In this document: positions 32,021 to 42,400 of the stretch, in pieces | Position numbering within the stretch: the stretch's first letter is position 1 | Layout: every line of letters begins with the position of its first letter | Source: an uncultured Lachnospiraceae bacterium | GTDB taxonomy: Bacteria; Bacillota; Clostridia; Lachnospirales; Lachnospiraceae | Length of the DNA: 64,000 nucleotides | Assembly: GCA_910586585.1 (NCBI GenBank) | Contig: CAJUKA010000001.1 | Span: 62,001-126,000, forward strand | Direction: 5' to 3' | The notes under the pieces: generated by a model | Databases searched by the model: none | Told to the model about the DNA's origin: nothing | What the model saw: only the letters and a program-made list of their open reading frames with translations | Program-made: the position numbers and the translations under genes

Positions 32021-33937
32021 ATGTGTGGAATTTGCGGCTTTATCTCAAAAAACAGAATAACAAATGACCAGTTAAAAGCAATGAATGATACCATGTATCA
32101 TAGAGGTCCAGATGACAGCGGTGCAGAGATATATGATGCTATGGGCGGATTTTGTGTTGGGCTTGCACAGAGAAGACTTTCAATACTGGATTTGTCCCCG
32201 CTAGGACATCAGCCAATGCATTCCCCCAATGGCCGTTTGTCTATTGTTTATAATGGAGAGATTTATAATTTCCGCAAATTAAAAAAAGAACTGAGTGATT
32301 ATCCCTTTCAGTCAACATGTGATACAGAAGTGATTCTGGCAGCCTATCTAAAGTGGGGCATTGCGTGTGTGGAAAAATTAAATGGAATGTTTGCAATTGC
32401 TGTATATGACAGAGAGGAACAAAAACTGTACCTTTGCCGTGACAGAGTGGGCAAGAAACCATTGTATTACTGGAAAGATAATGGCAGTGTGGTGTTTGCT
32501 TCTGAGCTGAAGCCAATTATGAAAGCAATGGAGTTTATGGGGGGAACTTGCAGACAGATAAGAAAACAAGTGATGGGGCGTTATTTGTATCAAAAATATA
32601 TCAATGCGCCAGATACTGTTTTTGAGCATGTTTATAAGGTTGCACCCGGCGAAATTGTTACAGTGACAATCGAAAAACAGGACGATTCGGAAGCACAGCT
32701 TACAATGAATCAGCGAAAATATTGGGATATTGCGTCAATATATCATAAAAAGAAAAATACAGGGCCAAGACAGTTGGAGGACGCAACAGCACAATTAAAA
32801 CAGATTTTGGAAAAAGCAGTGCGCCAGCGAATGATAGCCGATGTGCCATTAGGGACTTTTTTGAGCGGCGGATATGATTCAACCTTGGTGACAGGGATTG
32901 CGCAGTCAATATCACAAGAACCTGTCAAGACATTTTGCATTGGCTTTGATGACCCCAATTATAATGAGGCTGCGTCTGCCAAAGAGGTCGCTTCCTGCCT
33001 TGGGACAAAACATACGGAACTGTATATAAACGAAAAGGATATGCTTGCGCTTGTCGAGAGTATTCCACAATATTATGATGAACCGTTTGCAGATAGTTCG
33101 CAGATTGCGACAATGCTTGTTTCGCAGCTTGCTAAGAAACAAGTGACCGTAGCGCTTTCCGGAGATGGCGGTGATGAATTTTTCTGCGGCTATAATATTT
33201 ATACGAAAGTGCGGCAGGCGCAGAAGCTTGATATTCCTGGAGCGGCAGCGCATTATATAGGACAGATAGGCGGCTTGGAGCAATACTATCCATTCCGGCT
33301 GCGTGTGATATCACAAAATCGGAAACGGGAGGCAAAGACGCAGTTTATCGCTGGAAATTATCTGAAAGCGGTCGAGAAAATGGTGACAGTAGAGAATGCG
33401 GTTCCTTGTTATTATGATTGGGAACAAGTATACGAAGAACCTGACTGGCAGAAACGACGTATGCTCCTTGACATGGATACATACTTGTCAGGCGATATAC
33501 TCTGCAAAGTTGACAGGGCTTCCATGAAATATTCGCTTGAGACAAGGTGCCCGCTTTTAGATACTAGAGTGATGGAATTTGCATTGAGTCTTCCACATGC
33601 ATTAAAGTACAAAAATGGCACAAAGAAGAGGATTTTGAAAGAGCTGGCTTATCAGTATGTGCCCCAAGAACTTCTTGACAGACCAAAGACAGGATTTGGA
33701 GTACCACTTGACAAATGGTTAAGAGGACCATTAAAATCAATGTTATTGGATTATACAGACAAAGCATATTTAAAAAGACAAGGAATATTTCATGCTGCAT
33801 ACACATCGGAGTTCGTGCAGGAATATATTAAAACAGGAGATAGAGGAGCTGGAAGCGGTGAGAATTATTCAAGGCTTGTATGGGCAATTCTTGTATTCCA
33901 GCAATGGTACCATGCATATATGCACGCAGGTATATAA
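32021..33937 (+). CDS. asnB: AsnB-type glutamine amidotransferase (class II), probable uronate amidation
   Basis: 638 residues with an N-terminal class II glutaminase (catalytic Cys2 in MCGICGFISK; RGPDDSG; YNGEIYNF) and a C-terminal asparagine-synthase domain with the ATP motif FLSGGYDSTLV. Both halves are intact. AsnB family members in glycan clusters, such as WbpS of Pseudomonas O antigen, amidate uronic acids. Two genes here make a HexNAc uronate, so GalNAcA amide is the likely product. True asparagine synthesis cannot be excluded from sequence alone. AGGAGAACGT precedes the ATG. The gene follows a palindrome-rich gap. Confidence 0.8.
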   Translation: MCGICGFISKNRITNDQLKAMNDTMYHRGPDDSGAEIYDAMGGFCVGLAQRRLSILDLSPLGHQPMHSPNGRLSIVYNGEIYNFRKLKKELSDYPFQSTCDTEVILAAYLKWGIACVEKLNGMFAIAVYDREEQKLYLCRDRVGKKPLYYWKDNGSVVFASELKPIMKAMEFMGGTCRQIRKQVMGRYLYQKYINAPDTVFEHVYKVAPGEIVTVTIEKQDDSEAQLTMNQRKYWDIASIYHKKKNTGPRQLEDATAQLKQILEKAVRQRMIADVPLGTFLSGGYDSTLVTGIAQSISQEPVKTFCIGFDDPNYNEAASAKEVASCLGTKHTELYINEKDMLALVESIPQYYDEPFADSSQIATMLVSQLAKKQVTVALSGDGGDEFFCGYNIYTKVRQAQKLDIPGAAAHYIGQIGGLEQYYPFRLRVISQNRKREAKTQFIAGNYLKAVEKMVTVENAVPCYYDWEQVYEEPDWQKRRMLLDMDTYLSGDILCKVDRASMKYSLETRCPLLDTRVMEFALSLPHALKYKNGTKKRILKELAYQYVPQELLDRPKTGFGVPLDKWLRGPLKSMLLDYTDKAYLKRQGIFHAAYTSEFVQEYIKTGDRGAGSGENYSRLVWAILVFQQWYHAYMHAGI

Positions 33938-34008
33938 GGGCATGGTTTAGAAGGAAAGTTTGTGCTTGCGTCCAAATTCACAGCCTAATCAAGAATGGTG
34001 GATATTTT

Positions 34009-35091
34009 ATGAAGAGAATAGCTTTATTTATCAGTTCCTTTCAAAAGGGAGGTTCTGAGCGGGTGATGGCAGGGCTTGCAGTGTATTTTCATGAGCAAAA
34101 ATACGATGTGATTCTTGTAACCCAATATAAAAAAGAAACGGAATACAACCTTCCGCCAGAGATACGCCGTGTATACTCGGAGCCGGACGAGTCATTGCTG
34201 ACGGGGGGGAGAATCAAGAATTTCTGGGTCAGATACAAGGCGCTTCGGGATATTTGGAAAGCATACAAACCAGATGTAATCCTGTCATTTCTGGGCAAAA
34301 ATAATTTGATGGCAATTTTGACTGCAGCCATTCTGCCTCCGAAAGTGGTGGTGTCCGTCAGAGGAGAGCCATCTATGGAATATAAGGGGAAACTAATGCA
34401 GATGCTTGCCCGCATCACATTTCGTTTTGCGCGCGGCGTTGTGCTGCAGACTGCGAGACAGGCTGAATTTTTCCCCAAAGCAGTACAAAAGAAAAGTGTG
34501 ATATTACATAATCCGCTTAATGCACAATTTTTGATTAGAAAGGACGGTGAGAAGAAACAGGATTTCATTGCTTCGGTTGGTTATCTTGATGACAACAAAA
34601 ACCATACAATGCTGCTTCATGCATTTGGAAAGATTGCGGAAGAGTACCCGACAATGCAGCTTGTGATATATGGAGAGGGCGAGATGCGGCCAAAGCTTGA
34701 GGCGCTTATCAGAGAAAAGAAATTAGAAGACAGAGTACAGCTTCCAGGAAGAGTGGATAATGTAGCAGAAAAATTATGCAGAGCAAGAATTTTTGCCCTG
34801 ACTTCAAATACAGAAGGAATGCCCAATGCACTTATGGAAGCAATGGCGCTTGGACTTCCGGTTGTTTCAACTGACTGTCCCTGTGGAGGGCCAGCGGAGC
34901 TGATTCAGAATGGGGTTAATGGTATTCTGATACCCGTAGGAGATGCGTATGCACTTGCCGACGCATTTCGAAAAATACTTGAGGATAATGAGTTTGAAAA
35001 AAAACTTGGGGAAAATGCACAGCAGAGCGCTTGGAGACTTGCACCCGATTGTGTATACCGAGAATGGGAAGACTATTTAAACAGACTGTAG
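34009..35091 (+). CDS. GT4 glycosyltransferase
   Basis: A 360-residue GT4 enzyme: KRIALFISSFQKGGSERVMAGL at the start, then SVGYLDDNKNHTMLLHAF, and LTSNTEGMPNALMEAMALGLP with the EX7E motif and CPCGGPAELI. The long open frame begins at 33880 inside asnB; ATG 34009, with GGTGG upstream, gives the family-like N-terminus. It is a relative of the enzyme at 30848. It probably extends the lipid-linked repeat unit. It is followed by another GT4 gene after 14 bases. Confidence 0.78.
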   Translation: MKRIALFISSFQKGGSERVMAGLAVYFHEQKYDVILVTQYKKETEYNLPPEIRRVYSEPDESLLTGGRIKNFWVRYKALRDIWKAYKPDVILSFLGKNNLMAILTAAILPPKVVVSVRGEPSMEYKGKLMQMLARITFRFARGVVLQTARQAEFFPKAVQKKSVILHNPLNAQFLIRKDGEKKQDFIASVGYLDDNKNHTMLLHAFGKIAEEYPTMQLVIYGEGEMRPKLEALIREKKLEDRVQLPGRVDNVAEKLCRARIFALTSNTEGMPNALMEAMALGLPVVSTDCPCGGPAELIQNGVNGILIPVGDAYALADAFRKILEDNEFEKKLGENAQQSAWRLAPDCVYREWEDYLNRL

Positions 35092-35105
35092 AAAGAAGGT
35101 ATACA

Positions 35106-36194
35106 ATGAACAAAACGGTATTATTTTATATGAATTATGCTGCACCATATCCGGGAAACTTTATCGCTTCTATCAGGATTCTAATAAAAAAAATGGAGGA
35201 ACGAGGCATTGATGCGCACTGTATCTTTCCTCACACGGCAAGATGCCGTCATTGGGTTGGCGATCTTGTGGAAGAAGGGGTACATGTTTCGTTTCTTCCA
35301 GTTGAACCAGCGCAGAGACTGAAACTGATAAAAACAATTTTGAAAGAAGAACATATTATATTTGTGCATATGCATTTTACGGACGATATTAGAGAACGGC
35401 TGATACTAAAACTTGCAATGTTTGTTACTGGCAAGAAATGTCCAATTGTTGTGCATTATCATAATCACTATGCCACACATAACGGATTTATCAAGCAGTT
35501 TATCAAAAAGGCCGTAATGCATGGTGATTATCTGGTAGGATGCGGTGCCGGAGTGGCCGAAAGCATCAAGGCAGGAAATTTTAAAAATGATATTACGTTC
35601 GTTGACAATGCAATTGATTTTTCCAGACTGAAAAGTTTTCGACAGGGTTCTGGAAAACGAAATTTTTTGCAGTTTGGTTTTGACTTTGAACGAAAGGGCG
35701 TTGACCTTTCTTTGGAAGCTATCGAACATCTGATTCCTAAGTATCCAGACCTGACGTTAAGTATCTGTCTGGCATCGAATATGGAATATGTAAGAAATAA
35801 AATTATTGAAAAATACGGCAAGATTCCAGACTGGGTTCGTCTGCTTCCCCCAGTTGATGATATTGCAGAGTATTATGATGATGCGTGTGCCTTTCTATCG
35901 CCTAGCAGAGAGGAAGGATTATGCTATTCGGTGATTGAGGCGGCATATTGCAGATGTCCTGTGATTGCGGCTGACATATCAGGACTGAATGAAATACAAA
36001 TCCCGGAAATTATATGGTGCCAGAGCGGAGATTTTCGGGATTTGCAAAAACAAATAGATTCCTTTTTGTGCTTAACGGAAGAAGAAAAGTGCAGATTAGG
36101 AGAACGGTTGAAAGCTTCTGCCCAGCAAAATTACGACCTGAAACGGTGGGAGCAGCAAATGATAACATATTATGAAAAACGAGGCCTGCTATAG
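35106..36194 (+). CDS. GT4-like glycosyltransferase, last gene of the glycan locus
   Basis: 362 residues with a GT-B layout. The start NKTVLFYMNYAAPYPGNFIA is followed by VHYHNHYATHN, LQFGFDFERKGVDLSLEAI, and LSPSREEGLCYSVIEAAYCRCP near the end. It is a more divergent member than its neighbours. ATG 35106 follows AGAAGG; the frame upstream overlaps the previous gene and is not family-like. Eight bases after its stop lies the stop of the TetR gene on the other strand, so it ends the plus-strand locus. CTGCTATAGCAG spans its stop codon but is too short to be a convincing terminator. Confidence 0.75.
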   Translation: MNKTVLFYMNYAAPYPGNFIASIRILIKKMEERGIDAHCIFPHTARCRHWVGDLVEEGVHVSFLPVEPAQRLKLIKTILKEEHIIFVHMHFTDDIRERLILKLAMFVTGKKCPIVVHYHNHYATHNGFIKQFIKKAVMHGDYLVGCGAGVAESIKAGNFKNDITFVDNAIDFSRLKSFRQGSGKRNFLQFGFDFERKGVDLSLEAIEHLIPKYPDLTLSICLASNMEYVRNKIIEKYGKIPDWVRLLPPVDDIAEYYDDACAFLSPSREEGLCYSVIEAAYCRCPVIAADISGLNEIQIPEIIWCQSGDFRDLQKQIDSFLCLTEEEKCRLGERLKASAQQNYDLKRWEQQMITYYEKRGLL

Positions 36195-36202
36195 CAGAGG
36201 GG

Positions 36203-36760
36203 TTAATTGATGATAATTTTTTCAAGCATATATGCAACATCGTCAAGCGTTCCTTCCAGCGAGCCTTGAAACCATGCTGCATATAGGCTGACAACACCGC
36301 CGGCATAAAAACGAAAGCGGGCTTCCAATAAGGGATCGCGAAGAAGCGGTTTGGAAACACTGTCAGATGCAAGTAGATGTTCTGTGAGCAAATCAGGCAG
36401 ACGGAATACAAAGCTGCTGGTATTGTTTGCGTTCATCAGTGCAAAAATCAAATCTTGTTTCTGAGTCAAATAGTCTGAAATTCTCAAAAATAATGGAAGC
36501 GGATTTTGAAATGGCTCCGTTTCATTCCATTCATGTGTGAAACTGCAAAGTGTGTCTACAATTTCGTCTTCTACCGCGTGGATTAGTTCGCAGATATCTG
36601 TATAATGGGCATAAAATGTTCCGCGGTTGATATCCGCATTGTTTACAATATCGGTTACTGTAACCTTTTCGAGAGGTTTTGTCTTTAGCAATTCTATCAA
36701 TGAATTTTTAATCAAAGTCTTTGAGCGTATCGAGTTTCTATATTCTGCCCTTTGCGGCAT
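36203..36760 (-). CDS. TetR-family repressor
   Basis: A 185-residue TetR/AcrR protein. The N-terminal helix-turn-helix is VTVTDIVNNADINRGTFYAHY at about residues 35-55. The C-terminal effector domain resembles the DhaS/TetR_C_33 type; the ligand is unknown. ATG 36760 is preceded by AAGGATGGTG; an ATG 24 bases further out lies too near the predicted transcription start and has no ribosome site. It is transcribed away from the MMPL transporter gene, the classic arrangement of a repressor controlling an exporter. It ends eight bases from the last glycosyltransferase. Confidence 0.8.
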   Translation of the reverse strand: MPQRAEYRNSIRSKTLIKNSLIELLKTKPLEKVTVTDIVNNADINRGTFYAHYTDICELIHAVEDEIVDTLCSFTHEWNETEPFQNPLPLFLRISDYLTQKQDLIFALMNANNTSSFVFRLPDLLTEHLLASDSVSKPLLRDPLLEARFRFYAGGVVSLYAAWFQGSLEGTLDDVAYMLEKIIIN

Positions 36761-36784
36761 AAAAACACCATCCTTAAAATACAT

Positions 36785-36970
36785 TTTTTGAATTATAGCG
36801 AACCCAACATAGAGCTTTCATTATTTTATCATTACAAAAGCAAAAAAACAATAAAAGGTCAGACAATTTATCTTAAAGTGTTGAAAATTATACAGAGTTT
36901 TAAATTTTAATGATTGCGGCAGAAAAAAAAAGGGTATATGATATTCAAAAAACGAAGGGGAGTTGAAAAA
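36785..36970. promoter_or_regulatory. Divergent control region between TetR and MMPL genes
   Basis: On the minus strand TATAAT (36792-36797) is a perfect -10 for the tetR gene, giving a start near 36785; its -35 is weak. On the plus side TTGAAAATT and AATTTTAA (about 36891-36910) form an imperfect inverted repeat that could be the TetR operator. AAGGGGAG is the ribosome site for the transporter. The rest is AT-rich with nothing else recognisable. Confidence 0.45.
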
Positions 36971-39463
36971 ATGGCTGAGGAACATAAGAATGGCAGTGAG
37001 GAGAACAGCTTTATGATTAAAGTTTCAACCTTCATTGTTGACAGAAGAAACTTATTTTTCCTGCTGTTTGGCATTGCACTGATTTTTTCAGTGGTATCCA
37101 TGAATTGGGTAACTGTAGAAAATGCTCTTTCTGCATATCTGCCGGATACCACAGAGACGAGCCAAGGGCTTGAACGGATGGAGGAACAGTTTGTTACATA
37201 TGGTACAGCCAAAGTGATGGTCGCAAATATTCCTTATGAGGAAGCTGACAGAATCTATGAGGAACTAGAGCAGTTTGACAGTATTATTATGCTTGATTTT
37301 GACAATTCCAAAAAGCATTATAACAATTTTTCGGCACTGTACAACATCACTTTTGGCTATGAGGAGACAGATGCGCGTGCACTTGCGGCACTAGAGGAAG
37401 TCCGGTCTTTGCTGGAGGAATATGATGTTTACATATCAACTGCCATGGGGGATGCATCAGCAGAGCAGCTTGCCAAAGAAATGTCCGTCATCAGTGTGCT
37501 GGTCGCAATTGTGGTGGTGTCTGTACTGCTCTTTACATCACAGACCTGGGCGGAAGTTCCAGTATTGCTGCTTACTTTTTGTTCGGCGGCACTCATTACC
37601 AAAGGTACAAACTTCTTGACGGGAACGATTTCCTTTGTCTCCAATTCCGTCACAATTGTCTTGCAGCTTGCGTTGTCAGTTGACTATGCCGTTATTTTCT
37701 GCAATCGTTACAAAGAGGAGCATCAGTCACTTGGAATCCGAGAGGCGGATATTGTAGCGCTTAGTAAGGCAATTCCTGAGATTTCTTCAAGTTCTCTGAC
37801 CACAGTAGGCGGTTTGATTGCTATGATGTTTATGCAGTTTGGTATCGGAAGGGATATGGCACTGTGTTTAATCAGGGCAATTTTTTTGAGCCTTCTTGCA
37901 GTATTTTTGCTGATGCCAGGCTTGATTATGCTCTTTGGAAAGGCAATGGATAAGACGAAACACAAAAGCTTTATACCAGAGATTCCTTTTGTTGGGAAAT
38001 TTGCATACAAGACAAGGCACATTATACCGCCTTTGTTTCTTGTAGTATTAGTTGGCGCATATATGATTCAATCCCGTTGCCCGTATGTTTATGGATATAC
38101 GCAGTTAGAAACGCCGGTGCAAAGTGATGCGATGATGGTTGATGAGATGATTGAGGAAGGATTTGGCACGGAGAATTTTGTAGCGCTTGTTGTTCCGGCA
38201 GGAAATTATGATAAGGAAAAGAGGTTATTAAAGGAATTAGATGCCAGGCCGGAAGTCGATCATTCGCAGGGGCTTGCCAACACGGAAGCAATGGATGGCT
38301 ATATGCTGACAGACAAACTTACAGCCAGAGATTTTTCGGAACTTTTGGAGCTTGATTATGAGATCGCAGAATTATTGTATATGGCATATGCAGTAAATGA
38401 TGAAAACTATGCAAAGATTGTCAATGGTTTTTCAAATTACAGTGTCCCTCTGATTGATATGTTTATGTTTCTCTATGATGAGGTGGACGAGGGGTATGTC
38501 ACACTAGAGGATGATTTGATGGATACCCTGGAGGAAGCGCATACCAAGATGCAGATAGCGCTTGATCAGCTGCAGGGGGAACAGTACAGCCGTATGCTGG
38601 TCTATCTGACGCTTCCAGAGGAGGGGAATGAAACTTTTGCGTTTCTTGACGAAATGCATGAGATAGCAGGAAAATATTATGACAAGGCCGAAGTGCTTGT
38701 ACCAGGAGAATCCACCAGCCAATATGATTTGTACAAGACCTTTCAGAGAGATAACACAGTGGTAAATGTGGTTTCTATTTTGGCAGTTTTGGTTGTTCTT
38801 TTGTTTACATTTATGTCGGCAGGGATGCCTGTACTTTTAATTGCGGTCATTCAGGGCGTGATCTGGGTAAACTTTTCGTTTCCGTCAATACAGGAGAAAA
38901 ATGTGTTCTTTTTGAGTGCGATGATTGTTTCATCGATTCAGATGGGCGCCAATATTGACTATGCGATTGTGATTTCTGGCAGATTTATGGAGATTAAAAA
39001 TAAAATGTCAAAGAAGGACGCGATAATTGAAACGATGAATTTTGCATTTCCAACCATTGTCACATCGGGAACCATGCTTGCTCTGGCAGGAATCTTTATC
39101 GGGCAGATGTCCTCCGATGGAGCGGTATGCGGTATTGGACAGTGCTTGGGCAGAGGTACGATTCTTTCTATTTTTACAGTTATGTTTGTACTGCCGCAGA
39201 TTCTTCTGCTTGGTGAGAAAATTATTGACAAAACATCTTTTGCGGTGTCTATTCCGCTGAAATTGGAGCGTAACAGCGGATTGATGCGGATTGACGGCTT
39301 CATACAGGGGCAGATGAATGGCTCTGTGATGGGAGAATTTCACGGATTGGTGCGCGGTGATGCTAATTTGTTTGTCAATATGGGAAAACTTGAGCAGAAG
39401 CCAGACGATGGCAGGGAGCTAAAAGAGATAATCGCGCAGGAAGAGGGTGAAACACATGAATAG
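36971..39463 (+). CDS. MMPL/RND superfamily transporter (HAE3-type)
   Basis: 830 residues in two similar halves, each with a long outer loop after the first helix and a group of five more helices, giving about twelve in all. The proton-relay pairs of the MMPL family are present: Asp238-Tyr239 in ALSVDYAVIF and Asp663-Tyr664 in GANIDYAIVI. Such proteins export lipids, glycolipids or drugs using the proton gradient. ATG 36971 follows GGGGAG; an earlier start at 36914 lies close to the presumed operator. Its 3' end overlaps the next gene by 8 bases, so the two products are almost certainly co-translated. The C-terminal 70 residues are soluble and acidic. Confidence 0.85.
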   Translation: MAEEHKNGSEENSFMIKVSTFIVDRRNLFFLLFGIALIFSVVSMNWVTVENALSAYLPDTTETSQGLERMEEQFVTYGTAKVMVANIPYEEADRIYEELEQFDSIIMLDFDNSKKHYNNFSALYNITFGYEETDARALAALEEVRSLLEEYDVYISTAMGDASAEQLAKEMSVISVLVAIVVVSVLLFTSQTWAEVPVLLLTFCSAALITKGTNFLTGTISFVSNSVTIVLQLALSVDYAVIFCNRYKEEHQSLGIREADIVALSKAIPEISSSSLTTVGGLIAMMFMQFGIGRDMALCLIRAIFLSLLAVFLLMPGLIMLFGKAMDKTKHKSFIPEIPFVGKFAYKTRHIIPPLFLVVLVGAYMIQSRCPYVYGYTQLETPVQSDAMMVDEMIEEGFGTENFVALVVPAGNYDKEKRLLKELDARPEVDHSQGLANTEAMDGYMLTDKLTARDFSELLELDYEIAELLYMAYAVNDENYAKIVNGFSNYSVPLIDMFMFLYDEVDEGYVTLEDDLMDTLEEAHTKMQIALDQLQGEQYSRMLVYLTLPEEGNETFAFLDEMHEIAGKYYDKAEVLVPGESTSQYDLYKTFQRDNTVVNVVSILAVLVVLLFTFMSAGMPVLLIAVIQGVIWVNFSFPSIQEKNVFFLSAMIVSSIQMGANIDYAIVISGRFMEIKNKMSKKDAIIETMNFAFPTIVTSGTMLALAGIFIGQMSSDGAVCGIGQCLGRGTILSIFTVMFVLPQILLLGEKIIDKTSFAVSIPLKLERNSGLMRIDGFIQGQMNGSVMGEFHGLVRGDANLFVNMGKLEQKPDDGRELKEIIAQEEGETHE

Positions 39464-42400
39464 AAAAGTCTTCCGTCAATGTCTTGTATGGCTGCTTGTG
39501 CTGTCCATGTGTGCGGGTCTGATTCCGCTAAAAAGTGTCCATGCAGCAGAACAGGAAAACAAATCGAAAGAGAAAGAGACAGCACAGGATAATGAATATG
39601 AAAAATTAGAGATTCACACAGCAAAACAGTTTGTTGATTTTGCACAAAATTGTTATATTGATGCATGGTCAGGAAATAAATATGTCAGCCTTGAAGCAGA
39701 TATTGACCTTGCAGGGACAGAATTTAAAATGATACCTGTTTTTAATGGCATTTTTGATGGCAGGGGGCATACGATATCTGGTTTTGATTATATTGGTGAT
39801 GGGTATGTGACAGGGTTGTTTCGATACATAGAAAGCAAGGGCGTTGTTCAGAATCTTACCTTAACAGGGGCCATAACATCTGAAAATGAGCGGGAATGTA
39901 TTGGAAGCATATGCGGCATTAATTATGGAGCTATCAAAAACTGTCATTTTCAGGGAACAGTAAGCGGACGCGACACCATAGGCGGAATCACAGGCATCAA
40001 CGAGGACACAGGGACAATTTCTGGCTGTACAGTAAGGGGCAGAATTACAGGATATTATTCAACGGGCGGTGTTGCGGGCATCAACCATGGTGCACTCAAC
40101 TACTGTACAAACCGTGCAGGAATCAATGACGATAGTGCATGGGTTGAAGAAGATGATGAAATGGGAATTGGCATGGGGATTCTTCAGAGTCTCACTTCCA
40201 ATGATGACAATGAATTGCACAGCGGCGTTGATACAGGTGGTATTGCGGGTTTTTCAGATGGTATGATTTCAAGATGTACCAACGCAGGAACCGTAGGGTA
40301 TGAACATACAGGCTACAATATAGGCGGCATCGCAGGCCGTCAGTCGGGAATTGTATCTCTTAGCACCAATAATGGTACTGTTTATGGACGGAAAGATGTC
40401 GGCGGTATCGTTGGGCAGATGGAACCGTTTATTGAAATCAATGAAGCGGAGTCTCTGCGCAATGCCATCAACAAGCTTCATGATGTGATTGAAAAAACGA
40501 TTGACGATATGGATGCGGCAAGCGACGGAATCAGCAGTGATGTGAATACCATGCAGTCCTATGCAGACAATGCGATTGATACAGGGGATGCGCTTGTCAG
40601 CCAGCTTACAGATTTTGTAGATAACAACGTCGATGAGGTAAATTCTGTTTCGGAGCGTATGGAACATATTGTAGATATGCTGCCAGATGTCTTGAACAAT
40701 ATATCAGCAGCAGGAGATGCGATGTCAGGGCTGAATGATGTGGCAAGTCAACTTGCTAAGGATTTGGATGTACTTGGCAAAATTGACGATGCTTCTTATA
40801 ATGAAACAGACTATCAGCGCTTATCTATTTTGTCTACCGTAGGAGGAACGCTTACAACAGACAGTACCAATCCAGAAGAAAATCATACAGTAACCATTAC
40901 GGCTGTTCCAAACGACGGCTATCAGCTAAAAGATGGTTCTTTGACAGTGACGGATGCAGAGGAAACAAAGATCGCCGTAACACCTGTAAGCGGGAGCAAA
41001 GACAAGTATACATTTGTGATGGCAAAGAGTAATGTGAAGGTGACAGCAGAGTTTGTATACAAAGGTAGGTTCCTTGTAAAATCCACTGTGGGCGGACGTG
41101 TTACGACTACAGAAAATGGAGATCAGGTGACATTCAAGGCGACAGCTTCAGGAGGATACACGTTTGGATATTTCAATGTAAATGGAAGCAGATATCCAGG
41201 AACCGAAAGCACCATTGTACTTGATAAAAAGACATATATCAAATCCAATACATCGGTGATGGTAGAGGCAGTTTTTCAAAAGAAAAGTGGTACCGTTTAC
41301 CGTCTCTCTGTAGTGTCAGGCACTGGAGGAACGGCCTCTGTTTCTGGTGGGAATACCACAGCGGCTGCAGGAGAAGAGGTTGCAGTGCGGATTGTGTCCG
41401 CACCAGGATACCAATATCAAAAGATGCTAATTGACGGAAAAGAAGTGTCTACAAAACCAAATGGTGCAAATGAAATTACCTTTTTGATGCCAGATCATGA
41501 TGCGGAAGCAGAAGTGTTGTTTGCAAGCACGCACAGCAAAGATTTGGGAACGCATGTATTTGGTGAGTCCAATGCCGGAGGAACGGTGTCTGTGAACAAA
41601 GGAGCCATAGGGTATCAAATAACGATTGTGCCAAAAGAAGGATATGATGTTGATACGAACAAAGCTCTGACATTTGAAAATGTCACAGATAAACTAACGC
41701 TGTCAGGAACAGCAGAAAGCATGGAAGAATCGGAACAAGAATCGACAACGGATCTTCCAATATCAAGTCAGGCCGAAGATGTTTCGCAAAAAAATGAAGA
41801 ATCAGAAAAGAGCGAAGATTCAGAAAGCAGTGAGGAACTAGAAAGCACAGGAGAGGCGGAAAGCAGCGAGGAACCAGAAAGTAGTGAGGAACTAGAAAGC
41901 ACAGGAGAGGCGGAAAGCAGCGAGGAGCCAGAAAGCAGCGAGGAGTCAGAAAGCAGCGAGGAACCAGAAAGTAGTGAGGAATTAGAAAGCACAGAGGAGA
42001 TAAAAAGCGAGACTGCCAAAGAGGAAAACAGCAGTGAAGCGTCAGAAAGCAGCCAAGAATTAGAATCATCAGAGCCATCAGAAGAAGAACAAACAGAAGA
42101 GTCTGGGATGCAATCTGACGCGGCAGTATCAGGAAATACAACTGTTACAAAAGCAGAATTAGAGAAAAATGATACAATAAAAGGATACACATATACGGTA
42201 GAAGTAAAGGAAACAGAGTATTACAGCGCCTATGTGTCCTTTGTGAAAAAAACAGATACACCAAATGCGGGAGCATCTTATCAGATAACGACGGCTTCTA
42301 GTACAGGTGGTAGTGTGGCAGTTGACAGCACCAATGTCAAAGCTGGTGAGAAGGTATACATAACACCTGTATCAAACAGCGGATATGTGCTCAAAGAGTT

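Noticed and set aside
41683..42190. Two minus-strand frames opposite the Ser/Glu linker
   Set aside because: Repeat-derived open frames opposite a 54-base tandem repeat; composition only reflects the sense repeat.
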